A stretch of 64,000 nucleotides of DNA from Azorinus chamasolen. Lineage: Eukaryota; Mollusca; Bivalvia; Cardiida; Solecurtidae. The stretch's first letter is position 1; every line of letters begins with the position of its first letter. Of this stretch, positions 55,301 to 61,300 are shown in pieces. The notes beneath the pieces are model-generated. The model was not told the DNA's origin and searched no databases. It saw nothing but the letters and a program-made list of their open reading frames with translations. The position numbers and the translations under genes are program-made. The stretch lies in the NCBI GenBank assembly GCA_963576725.1, contig OY755242.1:57394480-57458479 (forward strand), written 5' to 3'.

Positions 55301-58300
55301 GTTGTCTTTTAAGATCATATGTTCCTAAACTCACCAAGAAAATGTTATTAAGCTCGCCAAGGTTTGCTTAATGACATTTTCTAAGGCTCGTTTAGGAACA
55401 TGTGATCTTAAAAGACAACTCGCAACAGATCCTCTATATCCCTTTACTTCATATGCACTCTTTTCTACACAATTTTCAAATGGGGTAGGCCCAGTTGCTT
55501 GACCATGGTCTGCTCCATTTGCTTAACCCTTTACTCTATGAATATTCATGTAAAAAATACTGTGTAAAATATACATTGTGAATATTAATTAGATTAATTT
55601 TCAAAATGGCATGTTAACATGTGAAAATTTTGCCAAAGCAGTTTCTGTAGAATCACATCTATATAACTCCATAAGCAAACAGAGCAGACACCTTTGTAAA
55701 CAGAGTAGATCCTGATCAGACAACTTCTTTCAGGGTCTGTTTATGGCATAAAACAGTAAAATCTCGATTATTTGAACACTAAAATACGTATCATTATCGA
55801 TCTTTAAGACAGGTGGCAGCTTAATGCAGGGTGAAAGTCATGCAGAAAGCTCAGTTATGACATAACTGAGCTTTCTGCATGACTTTCACCCTGCATTAAG
55901 CAGCCACCTGCCCAAAATTGTCGCAATTCTTCTATACATGTACTAAAATTTCGAATAATCCAGGTTTTGCTGTATAGAGATGACTCCATTGTTTCTGTCA
56001 TGGCCAAGATGTCCTGTGTTCACAATTAATTATAAAAACAAATCTCGTTAATATTTATGACATTGTTATTTCTTATATGAATATTCATGAAGTAAAGTGT
56101 GAAATAGGTACTGATCTGGAAACCATTTTGGATTGTCTAGAAATTGTTTTGTGCAGATGAATTCCATATTTATTTGACTATACAGTAAAAACTCGATACT
56201 ACGAACACTCAAATACATGTGTGTACCATTATTGACCTTTAACACAGATGGCAGCCTAATGCACGGTGAAAGTGACTTCCACTCTGCATTAAGCAGCTAC
56301 CTGCCTACAAAGACATGAATTTCTCCTTATCAAAATTTCGTAGTATTGTGTTTTTACTGTATTACTTTTAGTTACTGAAGCAGTTTTACTTACCTATTGG
56401 CTGTGTATGTTGAATCTTCAAAATGTCTGCTTGATACTCTTGAGGGTCAACTCTCTGGAAAGTAAATGAAAAATATTCCTAAAATATACCTGGAAGGTCA
56501 TATTAAGCACATAGTGCACACGCTGAGTTACATGAACATGTATATATCTTAACACTTTCAGTGTGGGACACGCGTAATGAATGACATTTGCAAACAGCAT
56601 AGACCCAGATGAGATGACTCTTAGAGGATTTTTGTCATCAAGGTCTGCAGTGTTTGTCATTTTTCTTAAAACATATCCCTGAATATTCACATTAGATAGA
56701 TAGATAGATTTATTGCAAGTAACATGGTTACAATAGAAATACACTGAAAACAAAAGCAATGCATATACAGCTGAACATCGATATCTTGAACTCGGATAAC
56801 TCGAACTTCTGATAATTCGAACTAAAAGTTCAGTCCTTCCAAAATTTACACTGCAAGATATTTTTCTAAAATATATCACTACTCATATCTAGAAACACAT
56901 GTGACAGCTTAATGTAAGTCTAAAGTAATGCTGAAAGCTCCTACAAGGAGCTTTCAGCAATACTTTAGACCTGCATTAAGCTGTGAACTTGAGATATTTG
57001 TCAGATTATAAATCGGATGAGTCGAACTTCTCTTATCTCGAACTAATTTGTATGGTCCCTTGAAGTTCGAGATATCAAAGTTCAACTGTATAAACATCAT
57101 GAAATAATTAATGAACCATGTCAGTCACATCAATATCATTAATGAACCATGTCAGTCACATCAATATCATTAATGAACCATGTCAGGCACATCAATATCA
57201 AGGATGACACAAAAAAGAGAATATGATCTCTTATTTCCATTGCGGTCCTTGATAGTTATGGTCTGACATAGAGAGACATGAAAATGATATAAAAATGAAA
57301 TGAATTGAAATACTTTGGTTAAGAAATCTATAGTCAGTACAAATTTTATCATGTTTACTGCATGTGTGACGTAGCAACAGAGAGTCGCTACATCATCGTT
57401 CTTGTTTAGTAATGACGCACTAAACAAGAACGATGATGTAGCGACTTTCTGTTACTGACGTATTAAGTATAACCTTTTAGAATTTTGGACTAATCCATTT
57501 GAAAGGTCAGTGGTGAAAGGGTTAAAAAGTAATTTAGTTTCTCAGGACAACTACAGACAGACTAAAACATTCACTTTAATACCATGTCTTTGTATCTTTA
57601 ACCTTTTTTTTCTTTCATATAAATGCCTTTTCAAGCATTTGCAAACAGAGTAGACCCATATCAGATGGCTCCTATAAGAGCTGTCTGATCAGGGTCTGCT
57701 CTATTTGCTCATGGAATTCGATAGATCAGTTTCTTTACTGTCTAAAATGGCTACAATGTTCAACATTCCATATTTCATTATTTGTCTAATTTGTACATGA
57801 ATATTCATGATAGAGATATGTAGGAACTGTCTGTGTCTGATCCAAGTCTGCTCTGTTTGCCAAAATGTCTTATCTTTAGATAATCAATTTAAAACATGAG
57901 GGCTATGATAGCCCTGGATCGCTCAACCAGGTTTCTCTTGCCTTTGATACATACTGATACCTTAAATAGATATTTTGACCAACTTTATGAATATTGGGCC
58001 AAATAACTGCTTTCTACAACAATCTTTAATAAATGTGTACAAGTTTTGATACTGAAAAGTGCCACAGCAAGGGGAAATGTGCCTTATTGTATTACAAAAA
58101 GTATACTCCTAGAACTGGCTGCCGCATCTCCGCTGTGGCATTTGATCCAGTCTTACTACTTTTTGTATAAGTTGTAGTTTGTATATACAGTAAAACCCCT
58201 CTAAACCGGAATTCTAGTAGAGAAGAATTTAGATACTTTTAGTCAGGTGGCTGCTTCATCCTCTGGGAGCTTTCTGCATGACTTTCACCCTGCATGAAGC

Positions 58301-61300
58301 TGCCACCTGTCTCCAAGACCGATATTTATACCAAATTTAACGTCCGGTTTAGAGGGGTTTTACTGTATACTATACAGTTTATTCTGATATAGTGAATCAT
58401 TACATATCGGATTGGATATTGCATTGGTGACGTGGTTGCTGATCTATTTCTGAACTGTTTGAATAATAAGGCCTATTTTATCTTGACACTGCTTGAATAT
58501 GAAAGCTGTATAAAGCATATTCAAGTACTTAATGCAAAACAGTATTGAATGCAATACAGTATCCCTCTGCTTTCAGCAGGGTATAAGGGCGATAAATATA
58601 TTATTTTGTGTATTAAAGGGGAACAACTCCTAAAAGTCGCATGCCATCTGAAAAAGTAATACATGGGAACGATGCCATGGCGATAACAAATATTCATGTT
58701 GAGTTTCATTGAATTCTGTCAATCCGTTACAGAGATATAGAATTTGACTGAAAAAATATATGATTTAAAGAGTATCCAAGGGCAGTAACTTCTAAATACT
58801 AGAGGTTTGTTTTTTGTCACAAAAACAGATGTCTCCCCCTCCCATCCTCTTTCCAATACACAAGTGTAATGTCTGTAACTCCAAACTTATCAGGGTCTAA
58901 TGTTTAAGTCATCAGGGGCAATAACTCCAACATTGTCAGGGGGAGACAATTCAAAAGCCCCAGGTACACAAAAACACATGCTAGTCAACATTCTTGTGAA
59001 GTTTGGTGACTCTAGTACTAGTGGTTTCAGAGATACATGTGACACAAAGTAAAGTTTCTCTAATTTAAGTCATAAGGGGCAGTAACTCCAAAGTTAACAG
59101 GGGGAGACAATTAAAAATCTCAGATGCACAACAACTCATGCTGGTAAACATTCCTGTGAAGTTTGGTGACTCTAGCCCTACTGGTTTCAGAGATACATGC
59201 AGCACAAAGTTTCTCTAATTTAAAGTTAACATATCAGGGGCAGTAACTCAAGAATTATCAGGGGGAGACAATTAAAAAAAACCAGGTGCACAACAACTCA
59301 TGCTGGTGAACATTCCTGTGAAGTTTGGTGACTCTAGCCCTAGTGGTTTTAAAGATATGCATGACACATTAGTTTCTCTAATTTTAAGTAATCATATCAG
59401 GGGCAATAACTCCAAAGTTATCAAGGAAAGACAATTCAAAAATCCCAGTTGTACAACAACTCATGCTGGTCGACATTCCTGTGAAGTTTGGTGACTCTAG
59501 CCCTAGTGGTTTCAGAGATAAGCACGACACTAAGTAAAGTTTGTCTAATTTTAAGTCATCAGGGGCAGTAACTCCAAAGTTAACAGGGGGAGACAATTCA
59601 AAAAATCCAAGAGCAAAACAACTGAAGCTTGTGAACAATCCTGTGAAGTTTGGTGACTCTAGCCCTACTGGTTTCAGAGATACGCATGACACAAAGTTTG
59701 TATAAATTTAAGTATTCATATCAGGGGCAATAACTCAAGAATTATCAGGGGGAGACAATTCAAAAACCATAGGTGCACAACAACTCATGCTGGTGATCAT
59801 TCCTGTGAAGTTTGGTGACTCTAGTACCAGCGGTTTCAGAGATACGCGCGACACAAAGTTTTTCTAATTTTAAGTCATCAGGGGCAATAACTCCAAACTT
59901 ATCAGGGGGAAACAATTCAAAAACCCCAGGTGCACAACAACTCATGCTGGTGAACATTCCTGTGAAGTTTGGTGACTCTAGCCCAACCGGTTTCAGAGAT
60001 ACGCGCGACACAAGTTTGTGACGGACAGACAGACAGACAGACGGACATACTAACAACTTTGATCTTTTCTTGTGTGACTAGTCCCACAAGTAAAACTATT
60101 TTTGGCTCTAACTTTGGAATAGAATGATCTGGAAGCTAACCCTTACCCTAACCCTATGTCCCACAACTGGCCAGGTTAATGTCACAAGAAATGGCCAGGT
60201 TAATGTCACAAGAGATGGCCAGGTTAATGATTTTACTTGCGCGACTAGTTAGAAAAAGTCACACAACTACCCTTTGGTGAGTGCGGACAGACAGACAGAC
60301 GGACAGACGGACGGACGGACGGACAGACAGACAACTCTGGCAAAAACAATATATCTCCCCATAAATGGGGGAGACATAATAACAAGTGACTTGGAAAATT
60401 AATAAATGGGAATTATGCCCCAATGATAACAAATATTCATGTTGAGTTTCATTGAATTCTGTCAATCTGTTACAGAGATATGGCATCAGACGGGAAAAAA
60501 TGTCATTTTTGCGTATAAAAGGGCAATAACTCCTAATTGTCGCAAGCGATCTGGAAAAGTAATACATGGGAACGATGCCCTAGTTATAACAAATATTCAT
60601 GCAAAGTTTCATTGAATTCTGTCAATCCGTTACAGAGATATGGCATCGGACAGGAAAAAGTATGTCATATTTGCATATAAAAGGGCAATAACTCCTAAAT
60701 GCCTCAAGCGATCTGAAAAATTAATACATGGGAATGATGCCCCAGTAATAACAAATATTCATGTTGAGTTTCATTGAATTCTGTCTATCCGTTACAGAGA
60801 TATGGCATCGGATGGAAACCTGACAGATGGATGGACGGACGGACGGACGGACCACTTAAACGATATTTTGGGCCAGTTTACAAGGGGACATTAATAAAGG
60901 GCCTTTAAATTTCAAAATGGCCCAAAAGTACTGAACAGGCGACATTCAAGGGGCCATTTTGCCCTATGGACGTCCATAAATCCAAACCTGGACAGGCGTT
61001 ACTAAGGGCCAATTCTCTAATGTATTTTTTCCATACCCCCATGACCCCCTGATACCTTTAAGACGATAAAACAGGGGGCCACGGCCCCTTGTACAAAATG
61101 GCTCCCTCCCATCCACTGGGCGTCGGATGGACAAACCTAAAACAGTATTCTTCTGCCTTTTGCAGGGGATAATAAAATGTGGAAGATGGAACATTATAGC
61201 CATTTTAGAAAATAAAGAAACAGATATTTCAAATTCCATTAGCAAACAGAGCAGACCCTGATCAGATGGCTCCTATAGGAACCGTCTGATCTGTGTCTAC

